From positions 40,112,259 through 40,176,258 of the forward strand of contig OZ022260.1 of assembly GCA_963978905.1 (NCBI GenBank): 64,000 bases of DNA, in the 5' to 3' direction. Of this stretch, positions 36,833-47,316 are shown in pieces. Numbering within the stretch: the first letter of the stretch is position 1; each line of letters opens with the position of its first letter. This DNA is from Trichostrongylus colubriformis. Taxonomy: Eukaryota > Nematoda > Chromadorea > Rhabditida > Trichostrongylidae. The notes below the pieces were generated by a model. The model did not search any database and was not told where the DNA came from. It worked only from the letters and a program-made list of their open reading frames with translations. Made by a program: the position numbers and the translations under genes.

Positions 36833-37743
36833 ACAACATGTATTCCTATTCTCCTCGGCCGAGCTGTTCCATGGGGAACGATTGTGGATCGAAGCGAGTG
36901 ACTTTACCGCTGTGGAACAAATGATTTATTTATTATTTCAATTTTTAGATATTTATACTGTGACCGTTCATGATCCAGGAAGATGTGCATCGAAAATCAA
37001 AGCGGGAGGCAGCTGTGTTGGTCTTAACAACGGTGAACAATTTTATAAGTTTTTCATTGAAAATTCATAATCATTACTATTTGATTTTTCATTAATATGT
37101 CCCAGTTTGTCAAAAGCCGCGTTGACTCTGTCGTCTGGGCAAGTCTAGCCTTTCTGCATCTCTGCCCTTAAAACTGAGTCGATGTGACTGCCGATTTTTC
37201 TTGAATTTTGTAAGATTCATTTATAGTTCGCTAAATTTTCATTGTGAATTTAGGTGAGGAAGCTTGCTACAATGGTCACTGCATCGGTGGTCGTTGTACA
37301 GGAGCATCCACGCAAACCACGCCTCCACCACCAATTACGCCGAGCAAACCTGTGGTAGTTGTCCAGGTCCGTCATGCTACGTTTACCACCAACTCATTTA
37401 CTTGTAATAAGGCTGTCATCTTCACAAGAAATCGCATTTTCTATTTCCCCACATTTTTTAAGGTTTTCAAAATTACTGACTTTGTCATATGGGACCAGAA
37501 ATCGACGTATAATGTAATATTGAGCAAAGGCTGAACACTCCTTGCGGAAGCCACGCCCACATGATGCAAACTCCGCCCTTCACATTTCTTATTGTTTTTT
37601 TATTCAGCAAACTTGTTTCAATGAGCACGAGTGTTGTTCATACTAGGCCGGTATTGGTGAGTGTACTAAAAATCCTGTCTGTATGAGTCTGTGGTGTAAA
37701 GCATCGTGCCGAACGTGTCAGCCAAAGTACGATCTAAATAATG
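36833..37743 (+). pseudogene. Tyrosinase-ShK unit 3 (fragment)
   Basis: The unit starts abruptly near 36816, where GNAT-flank sequence is fused to intron 8 sequence. Exons left: 36833-36897, 36949-37032 (same 2-bp deletion as unit 2), 37254-37366 (Cys-rich plus proline linker, intact) and 37608-37743 (ShK, but Trp after Cys-Cys-Ser-Tyr is TAG at 37644). No tyrosinase active-site exon remains, and exons 13-17 are absent before unit 4 begins. Confidence 0.8.
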
Positions 37744-38524
37744 GTAAGCACGTTTTCATGAATCCTACCTCGTTCATAATTGACATTTAAGCTGGGAGAA
37801 AAAAATCTCCAACAAGCAAGGCTTTCCCGGCGAACCGTCGCGTGGCATTCATAGGTGGTGCTTAAATAAACTGGGTTTCACTAATGATGTCTAGTAAACT
37901 AAACATCGTGCCGAACGTGCAATAATTCTACTCCGGGAAAAGCACGCTTTCCATATAAAAACCAGTCTCAAGACCACATTGGTATCGGGCACGTCATATG
38001 CTAGGTGGTGTGAAATGCGTGTGTACCATTAGGACAGGAAATTCGCGTTGTGGTGTCCAGCATGCAAGCGATGAGAGCTACGCGCGCCGGGTTCGATGGG
38101 TCCTAAAGCGATGACGGTGTTCTACACCTGAGTCTAGGCGTATGTATAAGATGAGATAGCAATTCTTGTAATGAGGATAACAGGCAGGGTGATACAGATG
38201 ATATCGTTGAAATTTGAGTGATACCACCAAGCACAGAGTCCCTTCTAAGGAGCAGTAATCATACTAGAACTGCGATCAAGGAACCTTATTTTTGCTTTAC
38301 CTAGAACTTTTCGTTCACTCTCCTTTGCTGCTAAGTGAATCAGAACCTCCAGCTTCAGTGAGCACGACACCGCTCACAATTTATCGCGAAGTGTGCCTTT
38401 GATTCAAATTTATAGTTTTTCTAACCCTATCAAATGAGGATGCACTTTTTTGAATTGAATATCTACAGAATCGGCAACGTGAAGACAACTGACTATTGAA
38501 ATTTATTTTTGGGAAGTTCAGACT

Positions 38525-38812
38525 TTATTTCTGGCTGCAGATTCCACATGTTTCCTTGCAATACGTCTTCGCTCTGGTTCCTGCAGGGCCATCCGCATTA
38601 CAGGAATCGGCATATTTTTTACAGGCACTTTGTAAAAGCAGGTCCTTGCATTCCTGAAACAGTTTTCGTTGTCATTCAAAAACAAATTTCCAAAGTCGAT
38701 CTGCATGAAATTTCATCATGTCTACTTATCACGTAGACGTCACCTCAACCGTTTGTCCTCCTTGAGTGAAGGAATTAAGAATCGTCAATGCAATGAGCAC
38801 GTAGAAAAGCAT
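38525..38812 (-). CDS. Small secreted single-ShK peptide gene S5 (unit 3)
   Basis: Exon 1 38812-38744, exon 2 38653-38525 (42 codons plus TAA), intron 90 nt. The leader has Thr-Ile in place of Met-Val and Thr for Ala near its end. All six cysteines and the spacing are kept. TATA 38855-38862. Its partner S6 is now 9.4 kb away because the LTR element inserted between them. Confidence 0.7.
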
Positions 38813-38854
38813 CTATGCGTCAGTTGTAGGACTGAAACTTCAGGAGCTTGGACC

Positions 38855-38862
38855 CTTTTATA
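38855..38862 (-). promoter_or_regulatory. TATA box of S5
   Basis: TATAAAAG, minus strand, 43 bp before the S5 ATG. Confidence 0.6.
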
Positions 38863-39144
38863 CGGTCACAAAATAGATGAATCGAGGCTAAACGACGGAA
38901 CCGTTTGTATTGCCTTACAACTGCGCACACACAGAATTTCGTCATTTCCAACCCCACAGGTCATTAAACAAACACCAATGAACTCTTGGTGGTTACACAT
39001 GGAACAAAGCATAGTCAGTAATAAAGAATTAGTATTAGTAGTAAAGACAACTACGATATTTTTGACTGTTGATAGCTGCTGATTTTCGCAGCAGCCCGCG
39101 ATGCGAAAGTTGTAACAACCATGGTGAGTCTTATGGGGAGAGGG

Positions 39145-39216
39145 GTGTCAGTAGTGTAATGGATTAGCACATACACCCGGAAAGCATGGAGTCGGAATTG
39201 GAGTCCCGTCCGACAC
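39145..39216 (+). ncRNA. tRNA-like sequence, copy C
   Basis: Same position and length as copies A and B; the B box is degraded (AATTGGAGTCC) and one acceptor pair is lost, so this copy is the most decayed. Confidence 0.3.
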
Positions 39217-39625
39217 CGAAGCTCTTGCCCATAACTCAGCATACTTGTAAAGACAATTTCATTATGTCTAGAGCTAAATCGCTGTCCTCGAATGGAGAGG
39301 GGGTGCGATTTAGCCATTCGTCTAGAAAAGGTAGCAATTTATTACATTCTACCTGGTCTTAGTCTGGGTTTGAAACCATCACAGTGGATGTGCTCTTCGA
39401 TAATTCTAGATGCAATCGAGTTGAAATCTGGATGAGGTTGGGAAGAAGAACAAATGATGGAATATTGGGAAGAGACGCTCATAGGAGCTCTCCAGTAAGG
39501 ACGCCGCTAAAAAGGCGCGCAAACCAGATCAACTGAGGAGCACGGTAGCGGGGCGCCAAGGAGCGGGAGGCGCAATGAGTGTGCGAGTTCGTGATCTCTT
39601 ATCGACTATTGGGTCATAGCTGGCG

Positions 39626-39633
39626 TATAAAAG
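39626..39633 (+). promoter_or_regulatory. TATA box of the LTR
   Basis: TATAAAAG in GGCGTATAAAAGGGG, the likely U3 promoter of the element; AATAAA follows at 40052, giving a plausible U3-R-U5 order. Confidence 0.6.
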
Positions 39634-39707
39634 GGGATGAGCAGTCAGTCAGCCAGTTTTTTTTAGTTTTTGCTCGCCCCCCACTGACTGGCAGTGGGTT
39701 TTTTTTC

Positions 39708-39840
39708 CCCGACTTAGTGTCGGGCTCATTCTCTGTTCCTGATACCGGCTGTAGTTGCGACTTAGTGTCGCCCTCCGACTTAGTGTCGGACTCTGTCGAT
39801 TGTTAGCAGTTAGGAAAGCGGGCCCGCGACTTAGTGTCGC
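39708..39840 (+). repeat. Four CGACTTAGTGTCG hairpins in the LTR
   Basis: Copies at 39708-39724, 39757-39771, 39774-39790 and 39826-39840. Each has a CGAC/GTCG stem around loop TTAGT, with outer pairs that differ (CC/GG, G/C, TC/GA, G/C) yet remain complementary. They lie downstream of the TATA box and so within transcribed RNA. The same set is in the 3' LTR. Confidence 0.75.
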
Positions 39841-40157
39841 ACCGCGTTAGAATCGGAACCCCCCGACAGTCAAGTAAGGTGGAACCTCCGTGTGGTTTTT
39901 TTCGCTTGAGCCTCCTCCCGCTCCCAGCCACCGTTGGTATCGCGCCTCCTCGGGCTAGAAATTTGGTTAAGGAAACTCATCGTGATCAACATTGGTGTAG
40001 TATCTGTACTTTGTTTGTTTCGCGTTATTGATTTTGTTGTGTTCTCGTTGTAATAAATTTTTGTCTACTATCGATTTGTGACACCCGCTAATTGCCGTGA
40101 ATCGGTGAGATATCGGTGAGCTTAACAATCTTTCTCTAACTACATCCGGCTCTTACA

Positions 40158-40172
40158 TGGGGGCCGAACCGC
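40158..40172 (+). other. Candidate primer-binding site
   Basis: TGGGGGCCGAACC starts immediately after the 5' LTR. TGG is the complement of a tRNA CCA end. I cannot name the tRNA from sequence alone. Confidence 0.45.
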
Positions 40173-40363
40173 TCTAGCCGATATCTACAGTCTCACGGCA
40201 ACTAGTAGGTGCCCGATCAAACGTAGCGTGTGCTAATCGTCGAGAATCGGTTATAATTGTCACTCCGAGGTTACCGAGAAGCTGGGGTACCCGGAGTAAA
40301 GAACGTCAGTAAAGAAGGAAGCTGACAAGAAGGAATAAGTGCACCCGGTCCTCTCGGTAACCG

Positions 40364-43300
40364 GTGACAATGGTGATAGAAAGAGAACCGAGTAACACCA
40401 CTCGTTCCAGAATGTTGCCGTTCCGAGACGAAAATGTGGTAGAAATGGAGGAACCGTTGGATACTCCTCAGCAGGTGAGAGAAAACGATACGATTTCTGA
40501 ATTTAGCATACTGAGTGAGCGGTGCAATGATGCATTGGTTAGCATGTACAAGTCAGTGATGGAGCGTTTAAGTGACTCGCGGGTGACGAAAGAGAAGAGG
40601 ATGGAGATGGAAAAGGAAATTAAGGCTGGGTTAGAGAAAGTGCAGAGTATATTGAAGACAGAGATAGCTGACATAGGGGTTCAGCGGGAGCTGGGGAAGG
40701 CAGTGCTGAACGTATTGGATGAAAGAGGGATAACAACAGTAGGGGACTGGATGGATTACATCAGGACTACGGAAAGAGATGGGGAGCTAGTGGCAGAAAT
40801 TTGCGACATGCTTAAGACGGACGTGTTGCAGGTGAAGGAGCAAATTGTAGCGCTCCAAGTTTCCAACAAGGAAAACTCAGCAGTAAGCGGTGGGTTGTGT
40901 AATGATTCGACGTTTCAGCGGGTAAATGGAAACGAAATGAACCCATTACAGAAAGCGGCGTGTTCGACTGGGCCACAATATGCAGGAGTCTGGAGGAGGT
41001 CGGAAAGCTCGACGGCGACAGAGCCAGCCCTGGACAGTTCAGGTGTGTTGGCTGCTTATCTAAAATCGATGGCCTGTGTGGACCCAGGGGTCTTTAGAGG
41101 AGTAAAGAATGAGAACTTCTGGGAATTTGTTAGGAGGTTTAGAAGGAAGTATAACGAAGTAGTACGTTGTGAGGCCACCTTGGTGGAGATATTAGCAGAC
41201 GACCATCTCGCTGGCCGCGCGAAGAATATCTTTGCGTCCCTTCCCAGAATGATCAAGGAGCAGGGATTCGATGCGGTAGTGAACGAAATGGCAAAGTTGC
41301 TGGCTCACGACTCTACAGCGGGTAGGTTAAGGGCCCTGACTGAGCTGAAAAATTTGAGGATACGCCCAAACCAGGATGTGGCGGAGTTCTGCGTGGTGTT
41401 AGAGAGGCTTGGGGGACAAGCATATCCGGAAGGGTCCCTGGAGGATAGGTCTCTTGAGTACGCGCAGATACTATTGGATAACTTGACCTTTTGGCCGGAG
41501 CACTTCCAACTGGTGAGCGCACTGCACAAAGTAGAGCCACGGCGGGCTTATGAAGAGGTGAAGCAGTTAGCGCTTAGTATTGAACAGTCAAAGTTCATGC
41601 TAAACGCTTACAGAAAACCGGGTATATTCAACTGGAAATCCAGATCCGAGCAATACCGCAGTGCTGGTCCAAGCAACCCAAGGGTAACTGATAGAGAACA
41701 GAGCAGGCACGGTCCAATAAGGGAATTGGGTGGCCAGGAACAGAAAGGCGACCAGAAAGGTAGTCCGCACTCAACTTCACTGGTCAAAGAGTCCGTCCCA
41801 AGCCACGCATTCAATGAGAAAAGGAAGTGTTATAATTGTTCGAAATATGGCCACATTGGCAGAAACTGCCCTCAAAGAGCAACCAGAGTGAACCAGATAC
41901 AGCACAAGGGAAACCAAATTGAGAAGGAGAGGCAAACCATATCCAGCCTAATCAGCAGGGTACGAAGTTTAGGGATGGCAGTGAGGGATCGCAGCGGAGG
42001 AACGGAACCTGAGACCAAGAACATTAACGGACTGGTGGGCGAAAAATTGGTCGGAAGGCTCAAGCTTCTGAACCAGATGAGCGAAGCACTACTGGATACT
42101 GGTTCCATGATCAGTATCATTTCGATCGAGACTTTAGCAGAAGCCCAGAACCGGGGCTATGACGTTGACTCCCTCGAGCTAATCGAGCAGTCGTGTTTGA
42201 AGCCAGTCTTTGACGCTTCAAACAACAGGATGAATTTTTTGGGAGCAGTGTGTATTGAGGCGGAGCTAGACGGTGGTAACCGTTGTTTGGTACCATTTCA
42301 CATAATGGCCACCAAGAGTAAGGAGATCATCCTCGGAACGAATGCGCTTAGTCAGCTAGGAGTAAGCATTTCCATAAACAATACAAAGGATGACGGCAGT
42401 GACCAGCATGCGTCCCTGGAAGAGGGAAGCGTGGTCGTCGCCCAAAGAGCGTATGTACCACCACGTGATTCAGCCCTGGTCCAAGTAATGTGTGTAATGG
42501 GACGCGAGGAAAACGGGGAGCGCGTTATTTGGCCTAGTAGGCAGTATATAGGTCCAGGTGTTTTCCGAATCCAGAACCAGAGTACCGCATTACCCGTGTT
42601 CAACACCAGTGATGACCCGTTGATTTTTAGAGAAGGAGAGAAGGTGGGTCATTGGGGTACAGAGAAGTGGCATCAAAGGTGGGAGGAAGTTAATCCACTG
42701 ATGCTGAGTAAGGATGAGCCATTATCAAAAGAGGAAAGATGGAACAGGTTGCAGGAGTTAATTAAGGCAAATGGGGAATCCGGTGAATGGGAGAGTAGTA
42801 TAATATCATTGTTGAAACGCCATCAGGGCGCATTTGCGGTGAGTGACGAGGAGCTTTCCCAAACTGACCTGGTTGAGATGAACATAAACACTGGAGATTG
42901 TAGTCCAATAAGAATGAAAACAAGGCCGGTGCCGCTGGGGATGCGATCAAAATTGAGGGAGCTTCTCGCTGACTTGCTTTCAAGGAACATTATCGAGGAA
43001 AGTAAATCGGATTGGGCCTTTCCCATCGTACTGGTTGAAAAGAAGGACGGCTCTATCAGGCTATGCGTGGATTACCGGGAGCTTAATAAGAGAATAAAGT
43101 TGGACGCATACCCACTCCCCAGCATGGAGTTGGTCCTTCAGAGTCTGTGCGGTAAGCGGTATTTCTCCACGTTGGATCTGTGCAGCGGGTATTGGCAGAT
43201 CCCGTTATCTGCCGAAGCAAGGGAGAAGTCCGCGTTCACAACACCAGAGGGTCTTTTCCAGTTTCGGGTAACACCATTTGGACTTAGCACTAGTCCACCG

Positions 43301-46300
43301 GTCTTTCAGAGGCTAATGGACACGGTGCTTGGGGACGTGCTCGGAACTGAGGTTTTCTGCTACATAGACGATATCATGATATGTACGCAAACCAGAGAGC
43401 AACATCTGGAGAGGCTAGAACAAGTCATAACAAGATTGGAAAAGGCAGGGTTACGGTTGAAGGCGCAGAAGTGCCATTTGTTACAGAGGGAAATTTCGCT
43501 CCTAGGGCACATTATAGACGAAGAGGGCGTTCACATGGATCCTGAGAAGACTAAGGCGATCACGAACTACCCTGCGCCAAAGAATAGTAAGGAGTTGCGA
43601 ACATTCTTGGGAATGGCCTCCTTCTATAGGAAATTTTGCCTGGGATTCTCGAAGCAAGCTGGATGCCTATTTAGCTTGACATCATCAAAAACTCAGTGGT
43701 TCTGGGAAAAGGAGCATATGGAGGCTTTCGAAAAGGTTAAGGCTATGATTAGCTCGGCCCCTGTTTTGAAACAGCCGGATATAGCTGCGGCTCGGAATGG
43801 AAGCAGACCATTTTTGATTTGTACTGATGCGTCCACGTATGGATTAGGAGCTGTTTTGTCTCAAGAGGGAGATGATAGACAGGTGCACCCCATATTCTTT
43901 GCTTCTAAGAGTCTGAGTAAAAGTGAGCGAAGATATCATGTCACGGATTTGGAAGCTCTCGCGGTGGTTTTCGCGGTTCGTCGATTCCACATGTTCATTT
44001 ACGGGATTCCAACAGTGGTACTGACGGATCACCAGCCGCTAACAGCGTTGTTTAAGCGAAGCAATGTGTCGGCTCGCGTGCTGAGGTGGTCACTAGAGCT
44101 TCAAAGATATAACTTAGAAATACAGTATGTAAAGGGAAAAGCCAATGCTGTGGCCGATGCTCTTAGTAGGGGACTACCGACAACGGGAATAACCGCGGAG
44201 TCATTAGAGGGCATAGATGACGCTGTTGTAAACACGATCGAAGCAAAAGAAGATTCCAAATGGTTAGCAGAACTAAGAAGTGACCCGCATTTGGGCGAAA
44301 TTGTTCAGAGCGTTGAGCGGAAACAATGGGATGAAGTAGTGAGGATTCCGGGAGAAAGGAGACCCTTCAGAATAGCAGATTTTGCATTGGAAGAGGGTGA
44401 ACTCAAGATGTACCTCGATAGTGGAAGATCTGTCTTTGTGGTACCTCAAGCACAGAGGTACGAGCTGTTTCACGAAGCGCACAAAGGGGTATTCGCTGGC
44501 CACTTCAGCGCTCACAAAATTCTCAATAGGCTTAAAAGAGAGGTTTATTGGCCCGGAATGGCGCAGGACATCCACAAATGGACAAAAGAATGTCAGAAAT
44601 GCTTTGTGCACAACTATAAACCAGTAATGATCCCGCCGCTAAAACCAATAGTGACATCGAGGCCATACGAGATCATAGGAGTGGATGTCTTAGAACTCGG
44701 ACCCACTACAAAGGGAAACCGGTATGCAGTAACAGTGATCGACCATTTTTCAAAATTCGGAGCTGCTTATCCGGTATCAGATAAAGCAGCTGCCACCATT
44801 GCAAAAACGCTGTTCGTGCGTTGGATTGCAGAAGGTTGTAGATGGCCCAAAGCCATCCTGTCGGATAGAGGCTCAGAATTTGTAAACCATGTTATGGAAG
44901 AGATAGTAAAGATAACTAAGATAACCCACATCACAACCAAGGGCTATAACCCGCGGGAAAATGGGTTAACTGAGAGACTAAATGGAACCATAGTTTCGAT
45001 GCTGAGGAGGAGTACGATCATTCCTACGGAGTGGGACACCAGATTGCCGTTTTGCATGATGGCATATAATATGACACCTCATCGCGCAACGGGCGAAAGC
45101 CCATATTTCCTCTTACACGGCATGGACCCACTGTTTCCTTCGGAAAGTCTTCCTAATACGGGCATCAGTCGGTATACTGTGGATAAATCCCTTGATGAGT
45201 ATAAAACGGAAATATTACAGGCCGTAGCTGAAGCGCATGAGCGGGTTAGAGAATATAACACTCGCGTAAGGGAATGCATGAAGAGTCAGTATGATGCAAA
45301 CAATAAGGTTGACGGAAAAACTTTTCCTGTGGTGGGAGACAGAGTCTATGTCCTCTCGCCGAATGAAAAATCTAGAAGCAGTCACCCAAAACTGACATGT
45401 GAGTGGGCTGGACCGTTTAGAGTGTTGGAAACCAGTCAAAACTCGGCACTGGTAGGGCGAATAGGCGAAAACAGTGACCCTATTCGAGTGCAATTTGATA
45501 TGTTACGAATCGTCCCCAAAGAGATTTCTGACGAAAGGGTTGACACAGGCCATACCAGAGGAAAAAAGGGTAGGAAACCGAAAGTGCGAGTTTGCAAAAC
45601 TTACTGTGATGATTTCAGAGGAGCGAGCATTTCGAGTACGATGGACAAAGGGCACATTCAGTTCGAATGCCTTGATGAGTGTTTCGCGAACTCAACGCTT
45701 GGTGATATCCGTGGTATCTCGTGGCCGGGAGCGTTCGCACGGAAGCCGTTTGGAGATGTTTGGTCCGCTTGGAAAATTTGTTCTATTTTCATCAGATCGA
45801 ATATATCGGTGCCCGAGAAGATTAAGTTGTATAAGGACAGGGTGGTGAGCCTGGACGCGGAAGCATTGTGGCATATTCTGCGGCTCGCGTATGAGGTCTG
45901 CACTGACTGGACAGAATTCGTCTGCACGAATACAGCTATTGCTAAGCACCCACCGGTCGAGGATAACTGCATTGTGGCGTTTTATAAAGTGGCGTTTCAG
46001 AAGCTGAAGGAAGAACTACAAAAGGAAGGCACAGGAGTAAAGCCGCGGAAAGAAGGGCCGGTAGGCTATGCGGCACCAGTGACGGCACATTTGATGGAGA
46101 AAGACGGCCCACGTGGAGGGTTGTTCACAAAGGTCGCCGAGTCATTCTCGAGGCTGCGAGACACACTCAGCGACTGGTGGACATTCGGAACCTGGGTAAT
46201 AGTGTATCCCATCGAAAATAACGGCGATGGCGCAGTTTTTAGGAGCATCGTGGAGCTAGTGAGGGCTCATGCAAAGGAAGGAGGCCGGATCGTAACGGCA

Positions 46301-46690
46301 TGGACGCCGGTGACGTCCGAGAACTTGACCCAGTGGCTCGCTATGATGGAATTGTGGACGACGCTCGACAGGACCTTCGAGAGGATCGCGAGTCCCGAAC
46401 AGATGGTCGCAACAGCAGGAGCGGTGAGGATCGATGGAAAATTGTATTTGGAAGCCGGGTGCCCGGAAGGCACCGCACAATTTTATAAGGCTCATCCGGG
46501 TGTTGCCGCTGCGAAGCACCTATATGAGGCCATTAGAAGGCAAGCTGCGCAGGTCGGATTACCGGAACTCGACCGAAACGAGTCGATGAGGACATCGACT
46601 TCCGGAAGGAGGGGCGTATTGGGAAGAGACGCTCATAGGAGCTCTCCAGTAAGGACGCCGCTAAAAAGGCGCGCAAACCAGATCAACTGA
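40364..46690 (+). CDS. Gag-Pol polyprotein of Ty3/gypsy element
   Basis: One uninterrupted 2108-aa frame. Gag-like region to about residue 480; one CCHC zinc knuckle at 489-502 (CYNCSKYGHIGRNC); aspartic protease DTGS at 578; reverse transcriptase about 850-1060 with YIDD at 1000; RNase H from about 1150 with Asp1155; integrase HHCC zinc finger from His1370 and catalytic Asp1441, Asp1501, Glu1537 (35-residue spacing); a GPY/F-type segment WAGPF at 1681. A C-terminal region of about 340 residues follows that I do not recognise; it is hydrophilic with scattered Trp. The last 24 codons lie inside the 3' LTR. No gag/pol frameshift is needed, as in Cer1-type elements. The frame is intact and could be functional. 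Confidence 0.92.
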   Translation: MTMVIEREPSNTTRSRMLPFRDENVVEMEEPLDTPQQVRENDTISEFSILSERCNDALVSMYKSVMERLSDSRVTKEKRMEMEKEIKAGLEKVQSILKTEIADIGVQRELGKAVLNVLDERGITTVGDWMDYIRTTERDGELVAEICDMLKTDVLQVKEQIVALQVSNKENSAVSGGLCNDSTFQRVNGNEMNPLQKAACSTGPQYAGVWRRSESSTATEPALDSSGVLAAYLKSMACVDPGVFRGVKNENFWEFVRRFRRKYNEVVRCEATLVEILADDHLAGRAKNIFASLPRMIKEQGFDAVVNEMAKLLAHDSTAGRLRALTELKNLRIRPNQDVAEFCVVLERLGGQAYPEGSLEDRSLEYAQILLDNLTFWPEHFQLVSALHKVEPRRAYEEVKQLALSIEQSKFMLNAYRKPGIFNWKSRSEQYRSAGPSNPRVTDREQSRHGPIRELGGQEQKGDQKGSPHSTSLVKESVPSHAFNEKRKCYNCSKYGHIGRNCPQRATRVNQIQHKGNQIEKERQTISSLISRVRSLGMAVRDRSGGTEPETKNINGLVGEKLVGRLKLLNQMSEALLDTGSMISIISIETLAEAQNRGYDVDSLELIEQSCLKPVFDASNNRMNFLGAVCIEAELDGGNRCLVPFHIMATKSKEIILGTNALSQLGVSISINNTKDDGSDQHASLEEGSVVVAQRAYVPPRDSALVQVMCVMGREENGERVIWPSRQYIGPGVFRIQNQSTALPVFNTSDDPLIFREGEKVGHWGTEKWHQRWEEVNPLMLSKDEPLSKEERWNRLQELIKANGESGEWESSIISLLKRHQGAFAVSDEELSQTDLVEMNINTGDCSPIRMKTRPVPLGMRSKLRELLADLLSRNIIEESKSDWAFPIVLVEKKDGSIRLCVDYRELNKRIKLDAYPLPSMELVLQSLCGKRYFSTLDLCSGYWQIPLSAEAREKSAFTTPEGLFQFRVTPFGLSTSPPVFQRLMDTVLGDVLGTEVFCYIDDIMICTQTREQHLERLEQVITRLEKAGLRLKAQKCHLLQREISLLGHIIDEEGVHMDPEKTKAITNYPAPKNSKELRTFLGMASFYRKFCLGFSKQAGCLFSLTSSKTQWFWEKEHMEAFEKVKAMISSAPVLKQPDIAAARNGSRPFLICTDASTYGLGAVLSQEGDDRQVHPIFFASKSLSKSERRYHVTDLEALAVVFAVRRFHMFIYGIPTVVLTDHQPLTALFKRSNVSARVLRWSLELQRYNLEIQYVKGKANAVADALSRGLPTTGITAESLEGIDDAVVNTIEAKEDSKWLAELRSDPHLGEIVQSVERKQWDEVVRIPGERRPFRIADFALEEGELKMYLDSGRSVFVVPQAQRYELFHEAHKGVFAGHFSAHKILNRLKREVYWPGMAQDIHKWTKECQKCFVHNYKPVMIPPLKPIVTSRPYEIIGVDVLELGPTTKGNRYAVTVIDHFSKFGAAYPVSDKAAATIAKTLFVRWIAEGCRWPKAILSDRGSEFVNHVMEEIVKITKITHITTKGYNPRENGLTERLNGTIVSMLRRSTIIPTEWDTRLPFCMMAYNMTPHRATGESPYFLLHGMDPLFPSESLPNTGISRYTVDKSLDEYKTEILQAVAEAHERVREYNTRVRECMKSQYDANNKVDGKTFPVVGDRVYVLSPNEKSRSSHPKLTCEWAGPFRVLETSQNSALVGRIGENSDPIRVQFDMLRIVPKEISDERVDTGHTRGKKGRKPKVRVCKTYCDDFRGASISSTMDKGHIQFECLDECFANSTLGDIRGISWPGAFARKPFGDVWSAWKICSIFIRSNISVPEKIKLYKDRVVSLDAEALWHILRLAYEVCTDWTEFVCTNTAIAKHPPVEDNCIVAFYKVAFQKLKEELQKEGTGVKPRKEGPVGYAAPVTAHLMEKDGPRGGLFTKVAESFSRLRDTLSDWWTFGTWVIVYPIENNGDGAVFRSIVELVRAHAKEGGRIVTAWTPVTSENLTQWLAMMELWTTLDRTFERIASPEQMVATAGAVRIDGKLYLEAGCPEGTAQFYKAHPGVAAAKHLYEAIRRQAAQVGLPELDRNESMRTSTSGRRGVLGRDAHRSSPVRTPLKRRANQIN
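46604..46617 (+). other. Polypurine tract
   Basis: GGAAGGAGGGGCG next to the 3' LTR, the usual plus-strand primer site; it also encodes part of the polyprotein. Confidence 0.6.
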
Positions 46691-47311
46691 GGAGCACGGT
46701 AGCGGGGCGCCAAGGAGCGGGAGGCGCAATGAGTGTGCGAGTTCGTGATCTCTTATCGACTATTGGGTCATAGCTGGCGTATAAAAGGGGATGAGCAGTC
46801 AGTCAGCCAGTTTTTTTTAGTTTTTGCTCGCCCCCCACTGACTGGCAGTGGGTTTTTTTTCCCCGACTTAGTGTCGGGCTCATTCTCTGTTCCTGATACC
46901 GGCTGTAGTTGCGACTTAGTGTCGCCCTCCGACTTAGTGTCGGACTCTGTCGATTGTTAGCAGTTAGGAAAGCGGGCCCGCGACTTAGTGTCGCACCGCG
47001 TTAGAATCGGAACCCCCCGACAGTCAAGTAAGGTGGAACCTCCGTGTGGTTTTTTTCGCTTGAGCCTCCTCCCGCTCCCAGCCGCCGTTGGTATCGCGCC
47101 TCCTCGGGCTAGAAATTTGGTTAAGGAAACTCATCGTGATCAACATTGGTGTAGTATCTGTACTTTGTTTGTTTCGCGTTATTGATTTTGTTGTGTTCTC
47201 GTTGTAATAAATTTTTGTCTACTATCGATTTGTGACACCCGCTAATTGCCGTGAATCGGTGAGATATCGGTGAGCTTAACAATCTTTCTCTAACTACATC
47301 CGGCTCTTACA
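46618..47311 (+). repeat. 3' LTR
   Basis: 694 bp, identical to the 5' LTR except A to G at 47083. Its first 73 bases encode the polyprotein C-terminus and stop. Confidence 0.9.
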
Positions 47312-47316
47312 GGAAT

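Larger units (their letters stand above)
39464..40157 (+). repeat. 5' LTR
   Basis: 694 bp, starting ATTGGGAAGAGACG and ending CTCTTACA. It has a TATA box at 39626 and AATAAA at 40052. Between these are four short hairpins with the same core CGACTTAGTGTCG. The element boundary could be one base earlier, since TATTGGG is common to both LTR flanks. Confidence 0.9.
39464..47311 (+). mobile_element. Full-length Ty3/gypsy LTR retrotransposon
   Basis: Two 694-bp LTRs, a candidate primer-binding site directly after the 5' LTR, one gag-pol ORF and a purine tract before the 3' LTR. The flanks carry GGAAT on both sides (39459-39463 and 47312-47316), a 5-bp target duplication. Domain order protease-RT-RNase H-integrase is that of Metaviridae, and the single long ORF is like nematode Cer1. 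LTRs differ at one site that I find (A/G at 39929/47083), so the insertion is recent. It sits between peptide genes S5 and S6. Confidence 0.93.

Noticed and set aside
39579..39806. 75- and 65-codon frames in both LTRs
   Set aside because: They lie in untranslated LTR sequence over the TATA box and hairpins; no domain.
40468..46519. Antisense frames within the gag-pol ORF
   Set aside because: Shadows of the long sense frame.
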